A stretch of DNA of 64,000 nt from Prostheceraeus crozeri (lineage: Eukaryota; Platyhelminthes; Polycladida; Euryleptidae): positions 213,501 through 277,500 of the forward strand of contig CAJQUW010008032.1 in the NCBI GenBank assembly GCA_907163375.1, written 5' to 3'. Below the pieces are notes generated by a model. That model was not told the DNA's origin, did no database searches, and was given only the letters and a program-made list of their open reading frames with translations. Below, piece by piece: positions 1-11,725 of this stretch. The translations under genes were made by a program, and so were the position numbers. How positions within the stretch are numbered: position 1 is the first letter of the stretch; each line of letters opens with the position of its first letter.

Positions 1-582
1 GCGATATGAGCGTCAGCTATCTTTGCATTAGCACATCAGAGAACAAGTACATCATAACAGAATACATAATAGAATACACCATAATAACAGTAATCATATC
101 AGAACAAGTATCCATATATTTCATGTATTGGTAAACAGACGATCTGAAGAGACTCAACAAATATACAGAGGTGAATATGGTTTGCTATTTCATATAAAGA
201 CGCTTCCTATGGAATCGTTGAAAAGATGTTTGAACCTATTTTCTACCATCCTGTTTTCAAAAAACTATCCCGTCTATTTCTCTCAAAATTACAAATGGTT
301 TACATGAGTGCATCCATGTGAAAGATACTAAATCCCTCACAACTTTAGTGTTTCGGAAAACAAAGTAAAGTCATTGTAAAATTTTATTCAAACAAAAAGA
401 TGTGTATGAAAAAGTGTTTTGAAGAAGCGTTGACAAAGTGGGAAAGTCTTTTCACAGAAATAGTGGGAATGAGCTGACTGTAGGCATATATTCACAAGGA
501 AGTGCAATCTAAAGCGATACATAAAGCAGCAATGAATATCAACAAAAATGTCATCAAAATACTGATTTGAGAATGAATATAT
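1..582. other. No gene recognised
   Basis: This AT-rich stretch lies beyond the 3' end of the Polinton polymerase remnant. No frame stays open long enough to support a gene and I recognise no repeat in it. It may be further Polinton-derived sequence, but nothing in it shows that. Confidence 0.4.
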
Positions 583-1495
583 TTACACATCTCCTGAATG
601 TGGTAGTGTGAGTTTAATTCTTTTGGGTGGTGATATGTTTGTGTCAGGATGTCCATGTGGAAGAGATATGTTATGTCCTATCCAACACTTCTTATCCTCC
701 AACGCTGAAAGTGCTCGCTTCCTAAATGTATGAGCTTTCACCTCATGTGTCTTTGATTTTAAGATGGTCATGTTGACAACGTTACACACTTATTTTTATA
801 GGCCTTCTTATAGACCCCATGTTTCATATTTATAACAATCGATTTAGATATGCCTTTTTCGCGCTTAATACTGTCACTGGAGTCTTTTGGTTTCATAGAA
901 TACATTTTAGGACGAAGAAGAATCATTTCCTTAATTTCCTTTCCTGCCATTTCATCTTTAAAGCATCCTAATTTTGCTATATTTTTAGTGGAGTATAGTG
1001 GGTGATCTGTAGGAGAGTTTGACGCATCAAATTTTTTTTCCAAAGATTTTCTTATTTTATTGAAATTTAACTCTTTCTGAGCAGCGATACTTAAGAAGAA
1101 ACTGTAGGTATCACCGCCCAGCAAGCGCACGTCATTAATTAGAGGGCATGGTTTTAATATTCTATAGAAAAGTTGATACATTTCAAGCTTGGAATAATCT
1201 AATACAGCTTGTCCAATGTAGATGGGCTTGAACAACTCTACTTCTGATTTTATCATTTCAACACCATCCAACTCATCATCTATAATATCTCTATCAATAA
1301 AGAGAGGTGATGCCGCTAACTTTTGAAATTTATCATTATGATTCACAAGTTTATAGTTTATACGCTTTCTAACGTCCTCCATCGTCTTACCAAAAAGACT
1401 ATTATTCTTATATTTATAGAAATCCTTTTCAAAATGATTTTGGGCTAGTGCACGTTTCTGGCTGTTACTATCAATATAAGGTTTCAGAAAGGCTT
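583..1495 (-). pseudogene. Polinton protein-primed DNA polymerase B, C-terminal remnant
   Basis: Minus-strand protein matches the C-terminal part of Polinton family-B DNA polymerase. It has the block NNSLFGKTMEDVRKR, then KPIYIGQAVLDYSKL, then a palm block beginning LLGGDT, and near the end a segment resembling the family's ALSAxEDKK tail. In Polintons this enzyme copies the element's own DNA by protein priming. Here it is a fossil: only the last third or so is present, it is broken in at least one or two places, and it stops exactly where the left palindrome arm begins. It is far from the Polinton cluster at 56.5-64 kb and I see no evidence that the two belong to one copy. Confidence 0.8.
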
Positions 1496-1504
1496 CCCGG
1501 GACG

Positions 1505-1828
1505 CGCAAACTGGTGAAACTATGGAAAAGCTTGCAAGAATTTTCAAAATTCGATTAAAACTTGCAAGCGCTTGCAAGCGTTATGTAAAGTTTGAATTCG
1601 CATTGCTATATTTTGAGAAATATGTTTAACTTGCTTTGTTTAGGCTAAAACTTGTAATGTGAAACTTGTTTCCGTGGTGTTACTGTCCATGTTTGTAAAA
1701 CTTGCATCAACTTATCAGAATTTGAAAGGACTTGCTAAACTTGCTTCCATGACTTTAGCTTGCAAAACTTGCGAAACTTGCATTGACTTACTAAAATTTG
1801 AAAGCATTTGTTTAGCTTAATGACAATC
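1505..1828. repeat. Array of ACTTGC-type motifs at the outer edge of the left arm
   Basis: More than ten copies of variants of AACTTGC or CTTGCAAG occur within about 320 bases, including the doubled block CTTGCAAGCGCTTGCAAG near 1565 and the run TTGCAAAACTTGCGAAACTTG near 1770. Arrays of short motifs just inside an element's end are typical of transposase binding regions. The same array, inverted, closes the right arm. Function is inferred only. Confidence 0.6.
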
Positions 1829-2496
1829 ATAGAGTGAGCACACCAGTCGTCAATTCGAAATCGCACTCTCACACGCGATCGCGGTAAATGACCGCTATCG
1901 CGGTAACGGCACAGAAATTCGCGGCTGTGAAAGTTATATCCCGCGCTCTTTCGCACTCTATTGCGGAATTGATGCGATCGCAGCTATTCGCACATAATTT
2001 CGTGACCATGAAAGCAGTCGAAGTTATCGCGCTCGCTTCACTTGTGTGGGATGTAGGATGAATGATTCCGCGTTTACTCGCACTCGATCGGCTGTGTTTT
2101 TAAAAAGGTGAATGACTGTGAATGTTATTGCAGAATAGTGATAGTGTCTATGATTGATACTCACAAACAAGTGCACTCAAAAATCGATAATTCAGAAAGC
2201 ATTTGTGGGAAGAAGATGGTCTCTGTTCCAGATGGGGCGCGTTTATTTTCACGTTCGGTTCGATGAGGCACAGGAATTCCTTGCAATTCTCCATTCATGA
2301 ACATGTCATTTTATTTATGAAGCCTTCCATATATGAAAGGTACACTTCTCAGAAAACGTAGATGACGTCAAGTGCATGTGGTGTACGACTCCGTATAATA
2401 AATCCTAGTTGTTGTGTAGGCCTATTCCGTGTGCGGTCATTATGTGAATTTATTCAAGACAGCCCTGTATTTGATTAATATTCGTGCTCACTCTAT
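1829..2496. mobile_element. 668-bp MITE with ATAGAGTGAGCAC ends (left arm)
   Basis: The stretch opens with ATAGAGTGAGCAC and closes with its exact reverse complement GTGCTCACTCTAT. Its interior is rich in CG and GATCGC-type words, unlike the AT-rich surroundings. It has no coding capacity. A copy of the same length sits at 34438-35105. Terminal inverted repeats without an ORF point to a non-autonomous DNA transposon. The target duplication is unclear and the superfamily cannot be assigned. Confidence 0.65.
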
Positions 2497-5400
2497 AATA
2501 AATAAGTAAGTAAGCCAAGCAAATTATCTGAGAAGTTCTATTTTGTTTAAGTATTCACTATTTTTAAAGTTACCTTTATTTACACTTCTGCATTTTAGCT
2601 GAAAGGCAACCTTAAATGTAAATCGATGCAGCTTCTCCTCCAATAGCTTTCTACAACATCTTCAAGACAATATTGCATAGCAACATTAATTAATTAACGG
2701 TTAACAGCATTGAAAGACTCATTTCGATAGCAAATCGCCCCACTACTTATGTCCTATGAAAGAGTGCTCTTCCTAAGATTTCTTGGCATTGTCTCTTAGG
2801 TTGGCTTTCCTGACATCGGTTGAGTGCTTCTGTAGTCACATATACGATGCACAGCTGACGTATGTTTTATTGTATGAAATTTATTCAGTATTAGACTTGA
2901 CTGATATTTTAGAAAAAATCAGCTGATCAGGGGATGGCACGATGTATTTCAGCTAGGGACACTATCTGCCGTAAGAAGTGCCTTGATAGTCAATCATTTG
3001 TTGGATACATGTTTGAAATACATGATCCTAGGTTAGGGATAATAGAGGTCCACAGATAGGTTATTATTTCCATTTCCAGCCTTGTCAATAGCACTGTCCA
3101 GGACACTTCCCTCAAAAGACTCGAGAATGCATTCTGTTGAGTTTGTATTAGTATTTTGATAACCTTACAACTTCGATGTATTTTGGTCTTGTTGATGACT
3201 CGGAGAACGTTCAGACAGTGCTGTTTGAGTCTTGCTGATATCCAAGTCACCATAGGCTAATAGCTATTTTGAGTCGTCATTCACAAAGCGGGGTGAAATA
3301 GTCACGTGATTAATTAAGATTCTTATGCAATTGTGATACATTCCTCATCGCGCATAATTTTTTAATCTTGTTTTGCTGGTTGTTGAAAACTTTCTGCTTG
3401 TCAACCAAAACAAGTGTCAGAGAAATCAAAATAGGCAGACCTGCACTTAATATTCAAGCACGCAATTGAGATTGCATAGATAGCATTAGAGCAATTTCGT
3501 TCACATCCCCTGTAAGTTTGCTTAATCAAAGGAAAAGACAATAGGACTTAACTAAATTATTCAATGTCAGACATTTTGAGCTTCCCCTTGATTTCGGGGA
3601 GTGTGGCTATTGCACCGACTGAGCCTATACATTATTCTTACATGACTTACAACGGTGACAATCAACTTACATGACTTACAACGGAGAAATGCGCCTCACA
3701 TTTCTCTCAAATGAGACCTCTGATAATATCAAGATATGCGCAGGCGTTTCTTCGCCCCACTTTTTCTATCTTAATTAGAAACTGCATAGTGAAATTAATT
3801 CATATTCTAATGGACTCTAGAACACTCATAACTAACTCAATTTAGTGTAGATAACTTCTTTCTTCTGCCTGTTTGTTGGGTAACCAGTATCAATATCTCA
3901 GTCTGTGCAATGGCCAGGAAACAAAAATTGTAACGGCTCAGCCAGTATTGTGATCATTGCCCTCGGGGAGCGTAACATAAGCATGAGCTATGTTTGCAGT
4001 GAGCTTGTATTAGTGTTTGAACTTCGTGATTGAGCAAGACATCTAAACGTTAAACGATTGCTTCTGTCAACGCAGAATTTTTACTTAATAAACTTGGGAA
4101 CCAAACTGGAGAAATTCTTCGGTCACTGATAATGATAATACAAGTGACAAGTAACCCGTGATTTCAATCCTCGACGTGAGAAGCTTATCTTGATCAGCAA
4201 GTTTTGAATTCTTCGACTTGATCAGTGATAAGTTCTTACTTACCATATTCACCCACTTCATGACGGAAGGAAATTTACTTATCATGTTTGCTTTATCATT
4301 ATGTGCGGAAGAAAAACATATAAAATTTCATAGTAAATGAATCATTAATAATTGTTGCAGGTCAGCCTGCATTTGGCGTATAGACCTACCTATCCAGTCA
4401 CATTCAACATTTGCTGTTTCTGTTGATATGCTTAACTCATGAGACACCTTCACTATCTTAAGGAATGTACGCAGCCTATTTCAATAAAACTTGTGTATAA
4501 GCTAAATTCCAACATCACATTTTAAATAGAACGGGTGACCCAAAGGTCTTTCTGCCCAAAAAAGTTGTGAATGAATCTTCTGTATTTCTTATGCCGTAAA
4601 TGAATATTCTATTGAAAGATTTTGCAATAGATGCGCTCGAAGATGGAGGTGAACAGACCGTAAGACGCATTGCAAGATGCTGTGTTCAGATCTTTTTTTA
4701 AATTATTCACTAATTTTTTGCACACATTTGTTAAATTAGAAGGAAGTTCTTGGCATTATCTAATAGCTACTTGCTGTGCAGCACACTCCATTCTCCAAAC
4801 AACTCGTTGGGAATTCAATATAATGCCTCTGACCAACGAAATTTCAATACACTGGATGAGTGTTGGATTGCTGTAGCCTAGCTTACAGGCAATAGGCCAG
4901 GAAAATCGAGACTTAAACATGCGCGGAAAATTTTTTTACTTTTGGGTTCGAGAAGGATACACAACATATTTACAAAAAATTCCAGGATATCATTCGGTCG
5001 ACAGTCGCCGTCAAATTTTTATTGAGAGGTAGCATGGATAAGCATAACTGCGCTTATGCTCAGTTTGTCACTGCGCTCTTGGATTAGAAGAAGGGCCGAG
5101 TGGACAGAGCACAGAAATAAATTGCTCTGTGTGACAGACCATCGAGGTTGCACAGCGATTTTTCGAAAACATTCTTACTAATGTCCTCTTATGGAAATTC
5201 GTGAACATTGTGTCCCGTAAATATTAGCCATCTTTTCCCACCGGTAGTCTAGTGCCGACAACTCAGCATGGATGATATTCCATGCATTCACTCGTGGTTC
5301 CTGAACATGGCCTATGGGCTCGTCAGATATACCGAAGATGCGCTTTCCATTTTTTCAATTTCCGTCAGTTTTGAACTTAGGACCCATCTCTTATCAATGT

Positions 5401-5924
5401 TCTCATTTGCTGTGACTAACATAGTTGCCACTGCTGCGCTATTTTATCGTGCTGAGCTATTTCGATGTTTCCTGCGCTATTGTGCTCTTTTGTAGTGATA
5501 ATGCGCTATTTTGATACCAAAGCTAAAAAATGATAAAAGTGATATCTCTAACATATATTATTGTACACGAGTCCTTCATTTGATTGCCGGAGTACGTTCA
5601 CTAATTTTTCAAGCTTCCGAATCTATTTCTAAAATATTGTTGATTTAAGTAGCATGTGAGATCTTTTGTAGCAGGATGACATAAATTTTACCTGTAAGCA
5701 GATCAGTATTATTGTTTCTACTGAATTTGCCATATGTACGTGAGAATGGATGGATTTAATTCATGGAATTCTTGACAGAGCATGACAATATGACAAATTG
5801 AAAATTCTAATTTGACAACTATTATTTGATTTGTGTCACAACAAATTGAAAAGCATAATGACAATTCCTTGAAGCTTCTTTACCTCCAAACATTACCTCG
5901 ATAGACAAATCAATGAACAATGGT
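2497..5924. other. Arm sequence without a recognised gene
   Basis: Several open frames of 60-90 codons occur here, on both strands, and reappear in the other arm, but their conservation only reflects the duplication. None resembles a family I know. A 20-base phrase ACTTACATGACTTACAACGG occurs twice in tandem near 3638-3680. The counterpart in the right arm has a roughly 75-bp extra segment near 34340-34437. Confidence 0.4.
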
Positions 5925-6248
5925 GCGAATATGCGCGTCTGCTGAGTTCTATTTGGTTCCTTGTCAGACATGATGAAAGAAAAAAATACATCAATCCAAT
6001 GCGAGGCAGCTGGCAGTTTTGTGTTGAAATGAAATTTTCTAAGTTTCCGATTTAGCGGAAAATGCGAAGTCTAGAGCCATTAAGTTTAGCATAGAATGTC
6101 TTCAGGTCATTTTCTTTGATGTGTTTGTGTTGCTATCATGTTTCTGATCGACCATGTATGCGAGAATGTGGATTAAATTGCTCAATATGCTTGTATTTGC
6201 CGATATTAGAGCTTGCCAAATCTGAATGTGTTAAGCTTCATAGACAGG
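5925..6248 (-). repeat. Self-inverted interspersed repeat, first half (left arm)
   Basis: This copy reads in the minus direction and is the partner of 10054-10444 on the plus strand. Shared words include TTCCTTGTCAGACATGAT, CATCAATCCAATG and GAATGTCTTCAGGTCATTTTC (as reverse complements). Before the hAT element landed between them the two halves would have been about 110 bases apart, making a foldback-like repeat. Related pairs lie at 11090-11390 / 11726-11930, in the right arm, and at 51860-52280. Confidence 0.65.
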
Positions 6249-6256
6249 GGTGCATG
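6249..6256. repeat. 8-bp target duplication of the left hAT element
   Basis: GGTGCATG here is repeated exactly at 10046-10053, on the other side of the hAT element. Eight bases is the hAT superfamily standard. Confidence 0.9.
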
Positions 6257-6656
6257 CAGGTTGACCAACTGGTCACTATTTTAGTGACCGGTCACTAAAG
6301 TCACTAATTGGTCACTATTTTTTACCAAGTCACTATTTTTCGATCATCAATTACTGGATTGACGGTGTGTAAGAAAAAATCGAATTTTTTATTTATATTT
6401 CTAGTATGATCTTTATAATGAATTTCTTGTATTTTAAGTCAATAACTATGTAATTTTCAGCATGATTTTCAAATGTGCAATTGTATGACTTCATGTTAGA
6501 CGCACATGTGTGTCACGGATATTTTGGTCTATGTAATGTATTTTGAATCGTTGTAGTTTCAATCTATTATGTAAATATCTGTGACGGCATTATGACCTCA
6601 AAAGGATGAACAAGGAGCGGTGGTGATCTAAAATGGGGCGATTTTAAATTTATAAA

Positions 6657-6833
6657 ATGCCACCAAAAGCTCAGCGTATAAAGCCTCTGTTCATCAAGCT
6701 CCTGTTTCCCTACCTTCTCGTGGTGAGGTCGTTATTCAGAAGGGATCAGAAGCTCGATAACAGAAGGGAAAGGTGCGACCAACGAGTAGTGGCGCTGCAA
6801 AACCACACCGCCCGGACTCTTCTGTGTAACTTG
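6657..6833 (+). other. Possible 5' exon of the hAT transposase
   Basis: An open stretch beginning ATGCCACCAAAAGC ends at TTG|GTATGT, a reasonable splice donor, and a strong acceptor TTATTTCATTGCAG lies at 7539-7552, just before the transposase start. The frames do not join cleanly across that intron, so this is more likely an untranslated leader than coding sequence. The right-arm copy lacks about 14 bases here. Confidence 0.3.
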
Positions 6834-7560
6834 GTATGTTCGTTAAGTCCTGCGTTTAAATATAACAATGTTTCTCTGTTTTGTTAGTTTCACAATTTGT
6901 TTTTCATTGAACAAATGTAAACGCCATTTCCAATCCATCGTTCCCGGGTGGCCTCAAAGGAATCCATTTGACCAACAATGATGCCATTACATGGCTCAGA
7001 GAAATGTGTCAATAATTTTCATTGTTTTTTCTGTTGTCCTTTTTTGCATTCGAATATACAGTGTATGTATATAACGCCATGTCCAATATCAGATACGGTG
7101 CTATATATATTTTCAATATAAATACAGAGAACATAATCATCTTGATTCATCCTGGACATTCTCTTCATTCGTGTAAAATGATATCAAATAAAGCCTTAAA
7201 AGTACTCTACTTGTCTCGAGACTCTAGTACGAGCGTATAACCGTTAGTGTGGTCGTCTGACTCGATTTATTCGAGTATCCTAGTAGGCTACATGTATAGT
7301 CTATGTCTACATTTTCATGGGACCTTCCTCTAAAATATTTCACGATGTATTCGTCTGTCCACTCTCTTCTCTGTCATTAAACTTTAATGATTAAAAGTCT
7401 TATCGTAAATATAATCCAACTTCATCCCCTAAAAAGTTGTAACTTGAGATTTAGCACCTATCAAGTGAGTAGGAGTAGGACATAAGTAGTATCCACAGTC
7501 GGATAATTTTATATTTTTGTAGACTTTACCATATTAAGTTATTTCATTGCAGGGATCAGA

Positions 7561-9798
7561 ATGGGTAAATGCAAGTTCAACAACGATCTCAAGCAGAAGT
7601 ATCCATGGTGTCTAAGGGTCCCAGAAGACGAGAGTATGATTAAGTGCGCATATGATGGAAGAACGATCTCGCTATTATCTGGAACACAAAAACTTAAGCA
7701 GCATAAGAATCAACTTGTTCATAAGCGTGCCATACCATTGTCAAATCAAGGAAACATCATGGCTGCATTTTCAAGAGGTACCACTGTAACTGATGGAAAG
7801 GCTAAAACTACCTTTCTTCATGTTCTCAAAATGGTTCTTGACGGTTCGTCATTTCGGTCTTCACAGTCGATATCTGGTCAAAGAGGCCTGTACAAAAACA
7901 TGTTTCCCGACTCGAAATATTCTGATATCAAATGTGGAAAGACGAAGGCCGGTTACTTAGTTACAATTGCTATAGCTCCTTGGGTGAAGATGCACTACGT
8001 TGCAGCGTTGCAGAATCAAATGTTTGGGATTTTCGTCGACGAAAGTATGTACAATAATAAAGCTCGACTTGAATTTTGGATCGCCTCCATGGAAAACGGA
8101 AAAAGAAAGCTGACATACTTGAAAACTGTTGAACTCGAAACGGACACAGATCTTGATGATTTCCTGAAAAATGACAAGATTCAGAAGTTAGATGATGTTC
8201 ATCATGCAGATTCTGACACAATTCTCCAAAAGATAAGAACGGTGTTTGAAGAATACTGCCTTTCTTTTGAAAATTTGCTCTATTTCATGTCAGATAATTG
8301 TTCAACAATGCGCGGGAAAAACGCCGGTGTTGCACAAAAGTTATCAGAAATTTCTCCAAATATTATAGAAGTTCCCGGTTGTCTGTCTCATCAGTGCCAT
8401 CTTGTCCAGAAATCACAATTTAAAAATGACAAAAAAGGAGATAGCAGCAGAATCCTGACTACCATAGTGAGGTTTCTGGAACTCATTACCGATTATCTAA
8501 CAAATACACCAAAAGCACGCATTATACTAAAACAAGTTGATGACATGCTCAACCTGAACAAAATAAGCAGTTTTAATGCAACACGTTTTCTGGACTTTTA
8601 TACGTCCCTACAGTCGGTAAGAGAAAATTTCCCTCTGATAAAAAAAATTAGTTGAGATTGGAAACAACAAAGAATTGAAATCTATGATCAACCAAGAACA
8701 TTTGGAAATCCATGTGGACTTATGCATGACTCAGACGAAGCCCTTATACTCACTATGCAAGTCATCTCAAGGAAAAGAAGTCACTTATTTCTCATTTCTT
8801 TTGGGTTTATTGGAGATCATCTCACAGATTCTTTCTCGATGTGGACATTTGTTTCAATTGGATCCAAAAACTATGTCGACCAGCTGTTCGAATGTACAAA
8901 CAAAAATAAAAATCCGAGAAGCTTTATAAACAAAAGTGAAGATCTATATTGTACACAAAGCAATCATCGAGTTACCTCCCGTTTGAATGCCCTTGAAGCG
9001 TATGAAATTTCCCTTGTACGTCAGGTATGGGATCAGTATAATTCATTTCAACTGTCGTCAATATTGCAGCGTTTCAGCGAGTTTCTATGTCACAGAGTAA
9101 CTATCCACTCGTACGTAATCTACATGAAACTGAAAGAAATGGATGCTCATGATTACAAAGGACTGAAAACACTTGTTGAAGTATTCAAGTGTTCAGTCAT
9201 AGATTCACGTGATGAACTTGCAGGCCTTTTGAATACTTTCGGTGATGCAACTCTCTATGACCTTTGGAATTCTGATGCCTTTTCTGGAAAGCCTAATCTA
9301 AGAAAAATGATTCAATGCTACCTGCTGCTCACGCCACACAACATGACTGTGGAGCAGGGTTTTTCGCAAATGAAAACCACAGAATCTGCTTACTCAAACA
9401 GAATGAGTCCCGATCTGTATGATGGATGTAGGTCGATCAGAGATTTTTTTGATAGAGAATCATTTGAAGATTTTGAACCGGACGAGGATCTTTTGAATCG
9501 AGTTAAACAGGCCGGAACAGAGTACAAAAAGTCTTCTCAATCAAAAGCTTCTACTGCGAAGCTGAAAGAAACTCGAGCCAATGAAATCCGACTAGAAATC
9601 GGAATTTTCAAGCAAAAGACGCCAAAGCAAATAACATCTGAGCTGAAAGGCATTGATCTTGAACTTTACGAAGCCGAAGCGGCATTGGAGAAATTGAAAT
9701 CGAGAAAGCGCAAGTTGCAGGATGAAAAACAAGCGGTAGTTGACAGACTTGATGAAAACTCATCCTGTATAATTGACAAATGGTTCACCAAGAAATGA
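7561..9798 (+). pseudogene. hAT-family transposase (left arm)
   Basis: The start ATG follows a splice-acceptor-like CATTGCAG. The protein opens with a BED-like zinc finger (residues about 14-55, with two Cys and a closing HxnH). The hAT catalytic blocks follow: FVDES with Asp near residue 160, FMSDNCSTMRGKN with Asp near 245, and GCLSHQCH near 273-280. The C-terminal half carries the dimerisation-type region with VEQGFSQMKTTESAYSNR, holding the expected Glu, and ends in a coiled-coil-like Lys/Glu segment and WFTKK. It cuts and pastes the element using the ends at 6257 and 10045. The frame is interrupted by TGA at 8653-8655, just after a run of eight A (nine in the other arm); the downstream part resumes in the same frame. 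It is probably inactive unless that site is bypassed. Confidence 0.85.
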
Positions 9799-10045
9799 GT
9801 TTACATGTATAATTTTGACTTTATAAACCCAGCTTCTTTATACAGATTCATGATATGTATTTGTATTTATCATGCAAATATAATAATTGATATTCGAAAA
9901 TTAGTTTTTAATCACCTGTTGAAATTGGAGGACTGAAACATTCGCTTACTTTATCTGGTGTACTCAAGAAAATATCATATATATCGTTGTTTTGTTGAAA
10001 TGAAAAATTGGTCACTATTTTTTCTCAAAAGAGTTGGCCACCCTG

Positions 10046-10444
10046 GGTGCATGAACATGATAGAAAATGACCTGAAGACATTCCATGTCAAAAATTATGA
10101 CTCTGGGTTTGGTACTTTTCGTTTAATCAGAGAAAACACAGAACATTTCATTTTGACCAAAAACTGCAATCTGTCTCCCATTGGATTAACATGTGTTTTC
10201 CTTTGATCCTGTCTGGCAAGAAGAGGAACCAGGCGGAACTCGGTAGACTCACGGACTAGTGGTGGCCACATCATTTTGTGAAAGTCTCATTTTTGGCCTC
10301 GTTCCCTGCAGAAGCTCGTTCTGGCTACCGGACTATTTTCATGGAGAAAAGCTCGGAGGTATTTTAACATTTCGATTTTACTGCCAAGTCGGGAAATTCT
10401 ATGGAAAGTTGACGGAAAGACTTTCCACTATCTTCCACCAATAA
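10046..10444 (+). repeat. Self-inverted interspersed repeat, second half (left arm)
   Basis: Plus-oriented copy of the repeat family whose minus-oriented partner is 5925-6248. It contains GAAAATGACCTGAAGACATT, CCATTGGATTAACATG and the outer words GTCTCATTTTTGGCCTCGTT and GGCTACCGGA. The first eight bases double as the hAT target duplication. No coding function is evident although short frames are open. Confidence 0.6.
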
Positions 10445-10473
10445 TCGACTTCTCTGTGCGATGATATTTTTAG

Positions 10474-10615
10474 ATCCAGCAACCGAATTCAGCTAATGGA
10501 AGAGGCCAAACGTGTGGATGAAACTGCAGCAGAGCTGGATAAGTGCATACTGAAGTTACCTAAACGATGGTCAACCCGTCAGCATCCGAGAAGGCATACT
10601 CAAACGAATGAGTAG
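10474..10615 (+). CDS. Candidate terminal exon of an unknown gene (left arm)
   Basis: A frame runs from the acceptor-like TTTTTAG|ATCC to a TAG stop and encodes about 46 residues: an acidic helical segment (MEEAKRVDETAAELDKCIL) followed by a basic His/Arg tail ending QTNE. The composition looks like real protein, unlike the random frames around it. It could be the last exon of a host gene carried along in the duplication, or part of an unrecognised element. The same exon is intact in the right arm. I do not recognise the family. Confidence 0.35.
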
Positions 10616-11089
10616 CATGATCCATAGACATTTTGGCAAATCTTCTTGATATCATGGACGCTTTAATGATACAATTCTACCCAAAAAACTTTTGTTTTTT
10701 TTAAATTAGATTTGAAGTCATAATTTTTTAAAATGGTTATTCAGATTGTATTTGGGTCATCCAGTAGATAATTCGTCCTTTAACAATTTTTCTAAGTTTT
10801 AACATGATAAGGTGCCTGAAATTAATTTCGCATGTTTATTGAGTATTTTTTTGGAGGTAGGTTGGTGTAATCTACTAATGTTTCTTACATAATGTAACGT
10901 GCAGTTATATATACATCGCTGTGTACGTACATGCGTAAACTTTGCTTTGACAGATTTCGACGTATTTATCTTAGCCGATTGTCTCGAGTTTTCTTTCTAG
11001 AGTCTAGCGCTATTTTACTTAGTGTGCGCTCTTTTCATGATTTTTTTGAGTGACAACTATGATGACTAATCAAATAAGACAAAATATTC

Positions 11090-11390
11090 CGGCAGCCAGA
11101 ATGAGTTTCAGCAGGGAACGAAGCCAAAAATGAGACTTTCATAGAATGAAGTACAACCTATACCTACTACAAATCTGTACGTTAGCTGAGCTCTGGCTAT
11201 CCTTGTCAGACATGATTAAAGAAAAATTCATGATAATCCTATGGGAAACAGACCGCAGTTTTTGTTTACCTTATCGCAGTCTGTCTTATCTATAGCGGGT
11301 TTTGTTTTCTCTTTTCAACTTAAAACCATTAAGTATAGAGCCATAACTTTTGATATGTAATGTCATCAGGTTATTTCCTATCATGTGTGT
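11090..11390 (-). repeat. Self-inverted interspersed repeat, third unit (left arm)
   Basis: Minus-oriented copy of the same family as 10046-10444. Shared words as reverse complements include CCGGCAGCCAGAATGAG, GCAGGGAACGAAGCCAAAAA and CTTGTCAGACATGAT. It is followed by a (GT)n microsatellite at 11384-11400 and by the common middle segment CTTGCCAAATCTGAATGTGT (11506-11525), also seen at 6215-6234. Confidence 0.6.
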
Positions 11391-11725
11391 GTGTGTGTGA
11401 TATTATTATGATTCTGATCGGTGATGTATACGAGAACGTGGTTCTCGGTGGACAAAGTGCATGTTATAAAACAGCATGTTTATGTCTGCAGACAGTAGGA
11501 GGCTTGCCAAATCTGAATGTGTGTAACTTAATAGATAAATGTTCATGATGATCATAAATTCAGAAAAAATTTCCTCAACCTAGAATTATTTTGTAAAATG
11601 AGAGAAAGTGGGGACACAAGTGATCAATCCGTGGGCGAAGCGTTCTGTTGTGTTTATTTCTCTCATTATATTTTCGTTTGAAGAAATTTTCTTCTGAATT
11701 TATACCGTAATCAATATACTAACCG

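Larger units (their letters stand above)
6257..10045 (+). mobile_element. hAT DNA transposon, left-arm copy
   Basis: The 3.8-kb element is bounded by short inverted ends, CAGGTTGACCAACT at the left and AGTTGGCCACCCTG at the right, and by an exact 8-bp duplication GGTGCATG. In the right arm the left end reads CAGGGTGACCAACT, so the T here is a private change. CAGGG ends, an 8-bp duplication and a transposase with CxxH motif all agree on the hAT superfamily. The subterminal parts are rich in AGTGACC / GGTCACT words (6280-6345 and 10008-10020), plausible binding sites. It inserted before the arms were duplicated, since both arms share the same target site. Confidence 0.9.

Noticed and set aside
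2990-5495. Several 60-90 codon frames repeated in both arms (for example 2990-3253, 4085-4285, 5268-5495)
   Set aside because: Conservation reflects the duplication; composition and lack of known motifs do not support genes.
10441-11560. Short frames such as 11360-11548 in the repeat units
   Set aside because: They include a GT microsatellite and repeat-derived sequence; no protein similarity recognised.
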